From: Pseudonocardia alaniniphila
GTDB taxonomy: Bacteria; Actinomycetota; Actinomycetes; Mycobacteriales; Pseudonocardiaceae
Assembly: GCF_022524485.1 (NCBI RefSeq)
Contig: NZ_JAKXMK010000007.1
Location: forward strand, 248,001 to 312,000
Length of the DNA stretch: 64,000 nucleotides
Direction: 5' to 3'
Part shown: one piece after another, positions 37,607-46,486 of the stretch
Layout of the letters: each line of letters opens with the position of its first letter
Numbering within the stretch: the stretch's first letter is position 1
The notes under the pieces: generated by a model
What the model was told of the DNA's origin: nothing
Seen by the model: only the letters and a program-made list of their open reading frames with translations
Database searches by the model: none
Made by a program: the position numbers and the translations under genes

Positions 37607-38254
37607 GTGACAACGCGCACCCTGGCCGTCGCCCGGTACGTGGCAGCCGACGTCGTCCGGTCCCAGCGGGTCCTGATCCCCGTGGTCGTCTACGGCGTCG
37701 CGCTCGCCGTCGTGCTCAGCGACAGCGTCGGCCGCCCGCCCGGTGTGTGGCCCGCGACGGCGCTCGCGCTCTACCCCACTGCCGCATGGCTGACGTTGGT
37801 GGTGGCCAACATCGAGGCCCCGGCCCAGCGTCTCGTCACGATGGCCGCGGCGGGCGGGCCGGTCCGGCTGGTGACCGGCACCGTGCTGGTCGCTCTGGCC
37901 GCCGACGCCGTGCTCGTCCTGCTCTCCGTGGTGGTGCCGGTGGTGCGGGCGGCCGACCCGTATCCGGCGGAGGCGGTGCTCTCCGGTGTGCTCGTCCACG
38001 TCGCCGCGGCCACCACCGGTACCGCGATCGGGACGCTGTGTGCCCGGCCCGTTGTCACACGCATCGGCTGGTCGTTCCTCCTCGCCGTCAGCGTCGTGAC
38101 GGTCACGGCCGTACAGCCGTGGCTCCCGCCGGTCGGCAGTGCGGTGCGCGCGCTCACGAGCGACGCCCCGCCACCGCTCGGTGAAGCGCTTCTCGGTTTA
38201 CTGTTCGTCGCGGCTGCGGCCGCCGTGGCCGTGGTGGTGGATCGGCGGGCATGA
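37607..38254 (+). CDS. Six-helix membrane protein, ABC-2-permease-like
   Basis: A 215-residue hydrophobic protein with about six helices, beginning [22 protein letters not shown], which resembles the N-terminus of ABC-2-type transporter permeases. No ATPase gene lies next to it, so transport is only a guess. GTG 37607 follows AGGAGGCCC. The Cfp6 gene is divergent. It lies immediately upstream of the ilvB leader. Confidence 0.65.
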   Translation: MTTRTLAVARYVAADVVRSQRVLIPVVVYGVALAVVLSDSVGRPPGVWPATALALYPTAAWLTLVVANIEAPAQRLVTMAAAGGPVRLVTGTVLVALAADAVLVLLSVVVPVVRAADPYPAEAVLSGVLVHVAAATTGTAIGTLCARPVVTRIGWSFLLAVSVVTVTAVQPWLPPVGSAVRALTSDAPPPLGEALLGLLFVAAAAAVAVVVDRRA

Positions 38255-38331
38255 CAGGCCGGACGATCCGGACGAGCACGACCGGAATCGCGCGGTGACG
38301 TCCCAGCATCTGGTATCACAGTCCCAGGGAT

Positions 38332-38361
38332 TTGACGCCCTCATGGGCGGGCGGCTAGCGT
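38332..38361 (+). promoter_or_regulatory. ilvBNC promoter, TTGACG-N18-TAGCGT
   Basis: A strong -35 TTGACG at 38332-38337 and -10 TAGCGT at 38356-38361, spaced 18 bases. The leader-peptide ATG (38369) is 7 bases after the -10, so the transcript probably begins at or next to that codon. Confidence 0.65.
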
Positions 38362-38368
38362 CCCGCGC

Positions 38369-38416
38369 ATGCCCGCCGTCCAGGATCTCGTACTTATCAG
38401 GCGCGTCCACGCCTGA
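38369..38416 (+). CDS. ilvB attenuator leader peptide (15 aa)
   Basis: The peptide [15 protein letters not shown] has four branched-chain codons in a row (CTC GTA CTT ATC = LVLI) and further Val codons. It is followed by a hairpin at 38400-38441 and a terminator. This is a classic branched-chain attenuation leader, with stalling at Leu/Val/Ile codons when those tRNAs are uncharged. Start codon is 7 bases after TAGCGT. Confidence 0.7.
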   Translation: MPAVQDLVLIRRVHA

Positions 38417-38477
38417 GCGAGCCCTCGGTCGTCGACGCGCCACCCTCGTTCCGCCCGCTGGCGGTCGGGGGTTTTTT
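38400..38477 (+). terminator. ilvBNC attenuator: leader hairpin and intrinsic terminator
   Basis: GGCGCGTC (38400-38407) pairs with GACGCGCC (38434-38441), probably a pause or anti-antiterminator structure. The terminator is CCCTCG plus CCGCC, loop CGCT, GGCGG plus CGGGGG (38443-38471), then six T. The stop of the leader lies inside the first arm region. Confidence 0.7.
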
Positions 38478-38510
38478 CATGTCCGGCCCCAACTCCCGGA
38501 GCTGCCGCAG

Positions 38511-40469
38511 ATGACCACCGCAACGCCCCGTTCCGGCTCGGTCCCCGGACCGTCCGGACCGAAGCCGGCGCCGCCGCCGGGCCGCCAGGGTGCCCAGCCC
38601 GGCTCGGGCCCCGCTCAGCCGGCGTCGGCGCAGACCGTCCCCGGTCCGCGCTTCGACCGTGTACCGATGACCGGCGCACAGTCGCTCGTCCGCTCCCTCG
38701 AGGAGCTGGGCTGCGAGGTCGTATTCGGTATTCCGGGAGGCACGATCCTTCCCGCGTACGACCCGCTGCTCGACTCGACGCGCGTGCGCCACGTGCTCGT
38801 GCGTCACGAGCAGGGCGCGGGGCATGCGGCCGAGGGGTACGCGCAGGCCACCGGCAAGGTCGGCGTCTGCATGGCGACGTCGGGGCCGGGTGCCACGAAC
38901 CTCGTCACGCCGATGGCCGACGCCTACATGGACTCGGTCCCGATCGTCGCGATCACCGGCCAGCAGACGCGCGCGCTGATCGGCACCGACGCGTTCCAGG
39001 AAGCCGACATCACCGGCATCACCATGCCGGTGACCAAGCACAACGTTCTCGTGAAGGACGCGACGGAGATCCCGCGCGCGATCGCGGAGGCGTTCCACCT
39101 GGCATCCACGGGCCGACCCGGCCCCGTCCTGGTGGACATCCCGAAGGACGTGCTGCAGGAGCGCACCACGTTCTCCTGGCCGCCGGAGTTCAAGCTCCCC
39201 GGCTACCGGCCCACCACGCGGCCGCACGGCAAGCAGATCCGGGAGGCCGCCAAGCTGATCAGCTCGGCGCAGCGACCGGTGCTCTACGTCGGCGGCGGCG
39301 TCCTCAAGGCAGAGGCCTCGGCCGAGCTCCTGGAGCTGGCGGAGCTCACCGGCATCCCGGTGGTCACCACCCTGATGGCCCGCGGCGTCTTCCCGGACAG
39401 CCACCGCCAGCACGTCGGGATGCCCGGCATGCACGGCACGGTCACCGCGGTGGCGGCCATGCAGGAGTCCGACCTGCTCGTCGCACTCGGGGCGCGCTTC
39501 GACGACCGGGTCACCGGTCATCTCGCGAGCTTCGCGCCCGACGCTGCGGTCGTGCACGCCGACATCGACCCGGCCGAGATCTCCAAGAACCGCCGGGCCG
39601 ACGTCCCGATCGTCGGGGACGCCAAAGAGGTCATCGCCGAGCTCATCGACGCGCTGCACGTCGAGCGGGCCGAGCGCGGCCAGACCGATCTCACCACGTG
39701 GTGGAAGAGGCTCGACGGGCTGCGCTCCACCTACCCGCTGGGCTACGACTGGCCCGCCGACGGCTCGCTGTCGCCCGAGTACGTGATCGAGCGGATCGGC
39801 CAGACCGCAGGTCCGGACGCCGTCTACGTGGCGGGGGTCGGGCAGCACCAGATGTGGGCCGCGCAGTTCGTCCGGTACGAGAAGCCGCGCACGTGGCTCA
39901 ACTCCGGGGGCCTCGGCACCATGGGCTACGCGGTGCCTGCGGCGATGGGCGCGAAGATGGGCCGCCCGGACACGGTGGTGTGGGCCATCGACGGCGACGG
40001 CTGCTTCCAGATGACCAACCAGGAGCTCGCCACCTGCGTGCTCGAAGGCATCCCGATCAAGGTCGCCGTCATCAACAACGGCAACCTCGGCATGATCAGG
40101 CAGTGGCAGACGCTCTTCTACTCGGAGCGCTACTCCCAGAGCGACCTCGGCACGCACAAGCACCGCATCCCCGACTTCCTGCTGCTCGCCGAGGCGATGG
40201 GCTGCGTCGGGCTGCGCGCGGAGTCCCAGGACGAGGTCGATGCCGTCATCCAGCAGGCCATGGAGATCAACGACCGGCCGGTTGTGATCGACTTCGTGGT
40301 CGGCGCCGACGCCCAGGTGTGGCCCATGGTCGCAGCGGGCACCGGCAACTCCGAGATCATGGCGGCCCGCAACATCCGGCCGTTGTTCGACACCGACGAG
40401 ATCGTCGCCGACGACGCCGGCACCGGCGCCGTCACGGCAGAGGCCATGAGGCAGGGTGAGGAAGAGTGA
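38511..40469 (+). CDS. ilvB: Acetolactate synthase large subunit
   Basis: A 652-residue TPP enzyme making acetolactate and 2-aceto-2-hydroxybutyrate. The N-terminal 50 residues are a Pro/Gly-rich extension before [23 protein letters not shown]. Catalytic Glu is in [18 protein letters not shown]-like region [11 protein letters not shown], and the TPP motif GDGCFQMTN followed by NNGNLGM. ATG 38511 lies 34 bases after the attenuator T-run, with GGAG upstream; in-frame sequence before it runs back through the terminator and is rejected. First gene of ilvBNC. Confidence 0.97.
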   Translation: MTTATPRSGSVPGPSGPKPAPPPGRQGAQPGSGPAQPASAQTVPGPRFDRVPMTGAQSLVRSLEELGCEVVFGIPGGTILPAYDPLLDSTRVRHVLVRHEQGAGHAAEGYAQATGKVGVCMATSGPGATNLVTPMADAYMDSVPIVAITGQQTRALIGTDAFQEADITGITMPVTKHNVLVKDATEIPRAIAEAFHLASTGRPGPVLVDIPKDVLQERTTFSWPPEFKLPGYRPTTRPHGKQIREAAKLISSAQRPVLYVGGGVLKAEASAELLELAELTGIPVVTTLMARGVFPDSHRQHVGMPGMHGTVTAVAAMQESDLLVALGARFDDRVTGHLASFAPDAAVVHADIDPAEISKNRRADVPIVGDAKEVIAELIDALHVERAERGQTDLTTWWKRLDGLRSTYPLGYDWPADGSLSPEYVIERIGQTAGPDAVYVAGVGQHQMWAAQFVRYEKPRTWLNSGGLGTMGYAVPAAMGAKMGRPDTVVWAIDGDGCFQMTNQELATCVLEGIPIKVAVINNGNLGMIRQWQTLFYSERYSQSDLGTHKHRIPDFLLLAEAMGCVGLRAESQDEVDAVIQQAMEINDRPVVIDFVVGADAQVWPMVAAGTGNSEIMAARNIRPLFDTDEIVADDAGTGAVTAEAMRQGEEE

Positions 40470-40978
40470 TCGAACGGCACACCCTGTCGGTGCTCGTCGA
40501 GGACAAGCCGGGGGTGCTCGCCCGGATCTCGGGCCTGTTCTCCCGGCGAGGTTTCAACATCGAGTCGCTCGCCGTGGGACCCACCGAGCACCCGGACATC
40601 TCGCGGATGACGATCGTCGTTGCCGTCGACGAGTTTCCGCTCGAGCAGGTCACCAAGCAGCTCAACAAGCTCGTGCACGTGATCAAGATCGTGGAGCTGG
40701 AGCCGGCAGCGTCCGTCCAGCGCGAACTTCTGTTGGTCAAGGTGCGCGCCGACCCCGGCGTGCGCAGCCAGGTGCTCGAGATCGTCAACCTGTTCCGCGC
40801 GAAGGCGGTGGACGTGACACCGGAGGCACTGACGATCGAGGCCACCGGAACCGCTGAGAAGCTGAGCGCGCTGCTCAAGAACCTCGAGCCCTTCGGTATC
40901 CGCGAGATGGTGCAGTCGGGGATGGTGGCCGTCGGCCGCGGTCCCCGCTCGATCACCGCCGCCGCTGCCATCCGTTAG
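40466..40978 (+). CDS. ilvN: Acetolactate synthase small (regulatory) subunit
   Basis: A 170-residue regulatory subunit with N-terminal ACT domain ([25 protein letters not shown] then [15 protein letters not shown]) that binds valine for feedback inhibition, and a C-terminal ALS_ss_C domain. GTG 40466 overlaps ilvB by GTGA, giving matched synthesis. Complete. Confidence 0.97.
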   Translation: MIERHTLSVLVEDKPGVLARISGLFSRRGFNIESLAVGPTEHPDISRMTIVVAVDEFPLEQVTKQLNKLVHVIKIVELEPAASVQRELLLVKVRADPGVRSQVLEIVNLFRAKAVDVTPEALTIEATGTAEKLSALLKNLEPFGIREMVQSGMVAVGRGPRSITAAAAIR

Positions 40979-42013
<1,035 letters not shown>

Positions 42014-42030
42014 GCCCCCCGCCCAGCGCC

Positions 42031-42077
42031 GCGAACGGCACTCTCGCCCGACAGGTCGGTGCGAGAGTGCCGTTCGC
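42031..42077 (+). terminator. ilvC terminator: perfect 17-bp hairpin
   Basis: GCGAACGGCACTCTCGC (42031-42047) pairs exactly with 42061-42077; the 13-base loop itself contains CCGA...TCGG. It lies 17 bases past the ilvC stop and 9 bases before the TIG gene end, so it may serve both strands. Confidence 0.75.
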
Positions 42078-42086
42078 GCTTTCCGG

Positions 42087-43613
42087 TTAGATCTCCGGTG
42101 GTGGCACGTACTCGTACGGCAGCCCGTTGCTGGTGCCGCCCGGCGTCGTGACCGTCACCTGGACAGTGCCTGTACCCGCTGGTGCTGTCGCAACGATCTG
42201 GCTGTCGGACAGCACCGTGAACGCAGCGGGTGCAGCGCCGAACTGCACCGCGCTCGTGAAGGTCAGGCCGGAACCGCTGATCGTCACCGAGGTCCCACCG
42301 GCCTGCGGGCCTGCGGTCGGCGCCAACGCGGTGATCACAGGAGCAGCAACATAGGCGTACGGAGCACCGGTGCTCGTGCCGCCCGGGGCCGTGACGACGA
42401 CGTCGGCCGTGCCGGGCGCGTGCGCCGGCGCAGTAGCCGTGATCTGGGTGTCCGAGTCCACGGTGAACGCGGTGGCGAGTGTGCCACCGAAGGTCACCGA
42501 GGTGGCCCCCGTGAACCCGGTACCGGTGATCGTCACGACTGTGCCACCTGAAGCGGGCCCTTGATCAGGGGACAGCTGCGTGATCACAGGAGCGTTCAGG
42601 TAGAAGAACGCCACGTTGTTGTTGCTGCTTCCGCTTGGTGTGGTGACCACGACGGGAGCCGTGCCGGCTGCGTGCACCGGCGTGGTCGCGGTGATCTGAG
42701 TGGCGGAGTTGACCATGAAGCTGGTGGCCGGTGTTCCGCCGAAGGTCACCGCGGTGGCGCCGGTGAACCCCGAGCCGGTGATCGTCACGACCGTTCCACC
42801 GGTGGTGGGTCCGGACGACGGCACGACGCTGGACACGATCGGGCCCGCGGGCGCCTGGTAGGCGAAGTTCGCGGGGTTGCTCGTGCCACCGGGCCCGGTC
42901 ACCGTCACCTGGACGACACCCGCCGCGTGTGCAGGTGCGGTGGCGGTGATCTGGGTGGCGGAGTTGACCGTGAACGTGGTGGCCGGTGTTCCACCGAAGC
43001 TCACCGCGGTGGCGCCGGTGAACCCGGAGCCGGTGATCGTCACGATCGTTCCACCGGTGGTGGGGCCGGCAGATGGGACGATGCTGGTGATCACGGGCGC
43101 GGCGGGCGCCTGGTAGACGAAGTTCACCGGGTTGCTGGTGCCGGTGGGCCCCGTGACCGTGACCGCGACGGTGCCTGCGGCGTGTGCGGGTGTGGTGGCG
43201 GTGATCTGGGTGGCGGAGTTGACCGTGAAGGTGGTGGCCGGCGTTCCGCCGAAGCTCACCGCGGTGGCGCCGGTGAACCCGGAGCCGGTGATCGTGACGA
43301 CGGTGCCACCGGTGGTGGGACCTGTCGCCGGGGCGATGCTGTTGATGACGGGCGGCGTGGTGGTGCCCTGGTAGATGATGTTCACGGCGTTGCTGGTGCC
43401 GGTGGGCCCGGTCACGGTGACGCCGGCGATGCCCGCGGCGCGCGCGGGCGTGGTGGCGGTGATCTGGGTGTCGGAGTTGACCGTGAACGTGGTGGCAGGC
43501 GTGCCGCCGAAGCTGACGGCGGTGGCGCCGATGAATCCGGTGCCGGTGATCGTGACGACGGTGCCACCGGTGGTGGGGACGATTGACGGGACGACAGTCA
43601 ATACCGTAGGCAT
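42087..43613 (-). CDS. IPT/TIG-repeat protein, six tandem domains
   Basis: A 508-residue protein made of six Ig-like IPT/TIG repeats of about 83-85 residues, each with the pattern P(S/A)xGPTTGGTxVTITGxGFTGATAV then FGGTPAT and a T-rich V-T-G-P-G-T-S-N end. The repeats are nearly identical in protein and DNA. ATG 43613 follows GTGAGG; a longer frame to 43727 adds polar residues only. No signal peptide, membrane helix or cell-wall sorting motif is visible. TIG proteins are usually extracellular adhesion or matrix proteins, so export is unexplained. Function unknown. Confidence 0.8.
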   Translation of the reverse strand: MPTVLTVVPSIVPTTGGTVVTITGTGFIGATAVSFGGTPATTFTVNSDTQITATTPARAAGIAGVTVTGPTGTSNAVNIIYQGTTTPPVINSIAPATGPTTGGTVVTITGSGFTGATAVSFGGTPATTFTVNSATQITATTPAHAAGTVAVTVTGPTGTSNPVNFVYQAPAAPVITSIVPSAGPTTGGTIVTITGSGFTGATAVSFGGTPATTFTVNSATQITATAPAHAAGVVQVTVTGPGGTSNPANFAYQAPAGPIVSSVVPSSGPTTGGTVVTITGSGFTGATAVTFGGTPATSFMVNSATQITATTPVHAAGTAPVVVTTPSGSSNNNVAFFYLNAPVITQLSPDQGPASGGTVVTITGTGFTGATSVTFGGTLATAFTVDSDTQITATAPAHAPGTADVVVTAPGGTSTGAPYAYVAAPVITALAPTAGPQAGGTSVTISGSGLTFTSAVQFGAAPAAFTVLSDSQIVATAPAGTGTVQVTVTTPGGTSNGLPYEYVPPPEI

Positions 43614-44028
43614 GGCTGCCTCACTGGGCTGACGGCGCCCGAAGGCACCATGGTTGCGCTGGTCACGATTCCTTTTCTCCCACGATTCGTGTGCTTGCTG
43701 CTTATCGCTATGAGGCATGGTGGGCATGCGTCGACCGCGCGCCGCGGCGGTGGCGACGGCGCGGAGCCGACCAGAGCACTTCCTATTTGAATATTTGCGC
43801 GAGCACCTTCCCTGTCGATGGGCGGTCGGTGTGCATTCTTGCTGAAATCGCCGCGGCCTCGGGCGGTGCGGCGGAAGGAGCGCCGGGCCCCGGCGGGCCG
43901 TCGGCGGGTGTTCTATTCGTGCACAACGGGGTCGATCAGTCGGAATCGGCGCGATGCACCGAGCGGCCGAGGGTGATGAATCGAGGGGCCGCCGATGTGT
44001 GCGGCGTCCCCTCGATTCATCAGGTACC
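43614..44028. other. 415-bp noncoding gap between the TIG genes
   Basis: It separates TIG gene 2 from TIG gene 1 and holds the TIG1 promoter. Several stretches are AT-richer than the rest of the window (for example TTCCTATTTGAATATTTGC). A long hairpin lies at 43974-44022. I see no gene or RNA in it. Confidence 0.4.
43974..44022 (-). terminator. TIG gene 2 terminator hairpin
   Basis: TGATGAATCGAGGGG (43974-43988) pairs exactly with 44008-44022; inner CGCC/GGCG extends it. It begins 6 bases beyond the TIG2 stop on its strand. There is no T-run. Confidence 0.6.
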
Positions 44029-44766
44029 TCAGATGCCAGGTCCGGCGACGTAGGTGAAACCGTCCTCCAGCGTGGCGCTGCCGCCCGTGGTCGTCACGAC
44101 CACGTCAACCGCCCCGGCGGCCCCGGCCGGTGTGGTCGCGCTGACCTCCGTCGGGGAGATGACGACGAAGCTGGCAGGCGTGCCGCCGAACGTCACCGAG
44201 CTGGTGGTCGTGAGACCGGTGCCGGTGATGGTGACGCCCGTTCCGCCGGCCGTCGGGCCCGAGTCGGGGTCGATGGTCGCGACGGTCGGTGCGACCACGT
44301 ACTCGTAGGACAGGCCGTTGGTGCTGCCGCCGGGCGTCACCACCGTGACCGGCACCGAGCCGGTGCCGGCCGGAACCGTCACCACGATCGAGCCGGAGTT
44401 GTTGGCGGTGATGGTCCCGGCGTTGGCCCCGAAGGTCACCGAGGTCGCCCCGTTCAGGTTGGAACCGGTGATGGTGACCGAGTTGCCCCCCGCCTCGACG
44501 CCCGAGGTGGGGCTGAGGGCGAACTTGGCCGGCGGCTCGAGGTAGAAGTAGGACAGCGGATTACTGGTGCCGCCCGGAGTGGTGACGGTGACGCCCACGA
44601 CGCCGTGACCGGCCGGGCTGGTCACGTTGATCTGGGTCGGCGTGTTCGCCGTGATCGTCCCCAGGTTCGCGCCGAATCGGACCGCGCTCGCATTCGCGAG
44701 ATTGGTACCGGTGATCACCACGGCCGTGCCTCCGGCACTGGAGCCCTGGTTGGGGGAAATGGGCAT
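44029..44766 (-). CDS. IPT/TIG-repeat protein, three tandem domains
   Basis: A 245-residue protein of three IPT/TIG domains with starts PISPNQGSSAGGTAVVITG, ALSPTSGVEAGGNSVTITG and TIDPDSGPTAGGTGVTITG. The repeats are more diverged from each other than in the six-repeat paralogue. ATG 44766 follows GCGAGGGTT. As in the paralogue, no signal peptide, anchor or catalytic domain is seen. The two genes lie in the same orientation and probably belong to one system. Export route and partner are unknown. Confidence 0.78.
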   Translation of the reverse strand: MPISPNQGSSAGGTAVVITGTNLANASAVRFGANLGTITANTPTQINVTSPAGHGVVGVTVTTPGGTSNPLSYFYLEPPAKFALSPTSGVEAGGNSVTITGSNLNGATSVTFGANAGTITANNSGSIVVTVPAGTGSVPVTVVTPGGSTNGLSYEYVVAPTVATIDPDSGPTAGGTGVTITGTGLTTTSSVTFGGTPASFVVISPTEVSATTPAGAAGAVDVVVTTTGGSATLEDGFTYVAGPGI

Positions 44767-45213
44767 GACAAAACCCTCGCTTCAACCTCTGGGATTGGGA
44801 ATTCGCCGAATGGGAGAACGTGCCTCGAGAATTGGGCGACGAGACGGGAGTCGCCGCCGGGTCTTGAGACAGTCCTGTCTGCGGCAGGCGAAACTCTACC
44901 GGGTGAATCAAGCACTATGAAGGAGCCCGGCAGAATACATCTATTCGGCGCAAGGTGATCATTTCCATGCACGCACGGTTCGGGGGTGTTCAGCCGAACG
45001 GCGTAGCCGCGGGCAGCTGGGCGGCCTCGGGGAAAGTTTCGATCACCGCCTGTGCTGGCGTCCTGGCAAATGTGCCTGACATTTTGTCGGCGAAACAGTA
45101 GGAACCCGTTTCAAGCGAGGTGGCGCAGTTTCATGCAACGGCACGATTCGTTTCGGCCGATCGTGCGGATGCTCGCGCAAATCGCGCTCCGCGGTGGCCG
45201 GCCGGGTGTCGCG
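44767..45213. other. 447-bp gap upstream of TIG gene 2
   Basis: It must hold the TIG2 promoter and the end of the membrane-protein transcript. AGACAG-TC-CTGTCT (44867-44880) is a perfect 6-base inverted repeat, an operator candidate. The region is AT-richer than average (for example GCCTGACATTTTGTCGGCG). No credible gene or RNA was found. Confidence 0.4.
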
Positions 45214-45693
45214 TCAGGCGTAGGCGCCCGGGCGCACGATCATCAGCACGACGACGATCGCCCACAGCAGGTTGTAGATCCCGGCGGTCATGCTCAGCTT
45301 GCGCAGCCGCGTGCCGTCGTCCGGAGCGGCGAGCGCGTCGCGTTGCCGTGGGTAGATCTGCAGTGCCAGCAGCAGTCCCGCGGCCGCGGTGAGGACCATG
45401 GAGATCATGATCCAGATCTCTCCCATGCGGCCTTGCGCGATGGCGAGTGCGATTCCCACGGCGGGGACCACGATCCCGAAGATGCCGTAGACGCGTGTGA
45501 TGCGGTGCAGTGCGAGTGCGACGGCGCGGCTGCGCTCGTCCGAACCCTCTGGCGCGCTCTCGCCTGCCGTCGCTCCTGCGCCGACCGACGCGAGGACGGG
45601 CGCGTAGCGCGGGAAGAGGCTCGTGGCGACGGCCGACCCCCCGACGAAGACGATGCCGGCGAGCACGTGTACCGACAGCAGTAGACCTTCCAT
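45214..45693 (-). CDS. Four-helix membrane protein, DUF2269/CopD-like
   Basis: A 159-residue membrane protein with four predicted helices: LLLSVHVLAGIVFVGGSAVA, YGIFGIVVPAVGIALAIAQ, IWIMISMVLTAAAGLLLAL and IYNLLWAIVVVLMIV. The first helix pattern (HVLAGIVFVGGS) resembles DUF2269 and copper-resistance D-like proteins, where histidine may bind metal or haem. ATG 45693 follows GGGGGGATCG. It is preceded by two TTCAG-N5-CTGAA operators and the MarR gene. Function unknown. Confidence 0.7.
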   Translation of the reverse strand: MEGLLLSVHVLAGIVFVGGSAVATSLFPRYAPVLASVGAGATAGESAPEGSDERSRAVALALHRITRVYGIFGIVVPAVGIALAIAQGRMGEIWIMISMVLTAAAGLLLALQIYPRQRDALAAPDDGTRLRKLSMTAGIYNLLWAIVVVLMIVRPGAYA

Positions 45694-45709
45694 CGATCCC
45701 CCCAGATCA

Positions 45710-45757
45710 CCTTCAGCTTTCCTGAAGGCTAGCAGGAGCTTCAGGGAGGCTGAAGCT
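45710..45757 (-). promoter_or_regulatory. Paired MarR-type operators, TTCAG-N5-CTGAA
   Basis: CCTTCAG-CTTTC-CTGAAGG (45710-45728) and AGCTTCAG-GGAGG-CTGAAGCT (45737-45757) share the core, 28 bases centre to centre. They lie between the MarR stop and the membrane-protein start; control by that MarR is inferred. Confidence 0.6.
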
Positions 45758-45767
45758 GTGGCCGGGA

Positions 45768-46205
45768 TCAGTCTCCGAACGCGGCGCGCACGGCGTCGCC
45801 GACCTGTCGGAGGATGGGGTCGGCGTCGGCGCCGAACAACCGGCCGTCCACGTCGGACACTGCGGTCATCGCCTGCTCGAGCAGCCGGGAGCCCGCAGGC
45901 GTGAGCTCGATGGTGGAAGCGGCTCCGGCGCGCGCGGTGTTGTCCCGCACGAGCCCCGCGCCTGCCAGCGTCTTCACGGCTGCGTGGATGCTCTGGACGC
46001 TGATCCCCGACATCCGCGACAGATCGCTGAACGATGCCCCGGGCACCCCGGCGATGTGCCCGAGGAGTCCGAGCCTGCTGACCGTCAGTCCGAGCGGCGC
46101 GAGTGCGGTGCCCAGTTCGGTCTCGATCCGGTGTGCCAGCGTGAGCAGCACGATCGACGTGCTGGTCGGCGGCGGAGCCGGACGGGCGTCGTTCTCCGTG
46201 GTCAC
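45768..46205 (-). CDS. MarR-family transcriptional regulator
   Basis: A 145-residue regulator with a winged helix: SIVLLTLAHRIETELGTALAPLGLTVSRLGLL, then DLSRMSGISVQSIHAAVKTLAGAGLV as the recognition region and a wing rich in Ala/Gly. GTG 46205 is the best start at the family N-terminus, although the frame is open to 46481 through a low-complexity region. It is upstream of the membrane protein; the intercistronic operators suggest it controls that gene. Confidence 0.75.
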   Translation of the reverse strand: MTTENDARPAPPPTSTSIVLLTLAHRIETELGTALAPLGLTVSRLGLLGHIAGVPGASFSDLSRMSGISVQSIHAAVKTLAGAGLVRDNTARAGAASTIELTPAGSRLLEQAMTAVSDVDGRLFGADADPILRQVGDAVRAAFGD

Positions 46206-46486
46206 CTGTCCAGTCTTCAGCACCGCTCCGGGCCCGGTCGTGACGCTGTGCAGCCCGGACTGCTCGCTGCGGGTTCGAGGCGCGGCGCAGAACGGACGAT
46301 CGCGCGCCGCGAGATCCACCCGTTCGTGTCTGGTGACCGACTCGATTGCTCCATCGGTAGGACCGGACGAGTGAGACGTTCCCCCGTTCATCCTGTTGCG
46401 CGGCCCACGCCGCAGCGCCCTGGGCACCGTGCCGCATCTACCATCGGGAGCGTCCCAGCCGTCGATTCGGGGAGCACACAACCGCC

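Noticed and set aside
38139..38510. N-terminal extension of IlvB upstream of 38511
   Set aside because: The frame would translate through the attenuator hairpin and T-run; the leader peptide and promoter explain this region better.
38397..40163. 588-codon minus-strand frame over ilvB
   Set aside because: It is antisense to a complete acetolactate synthase with all catalytic motifs.
42087..43613. Periodic repeats suggestive of a CRISPR array
   Set aside because: The period is about 250 bp and in frame, and the repeats encode IPT/TIG domains; there are no short spacers.
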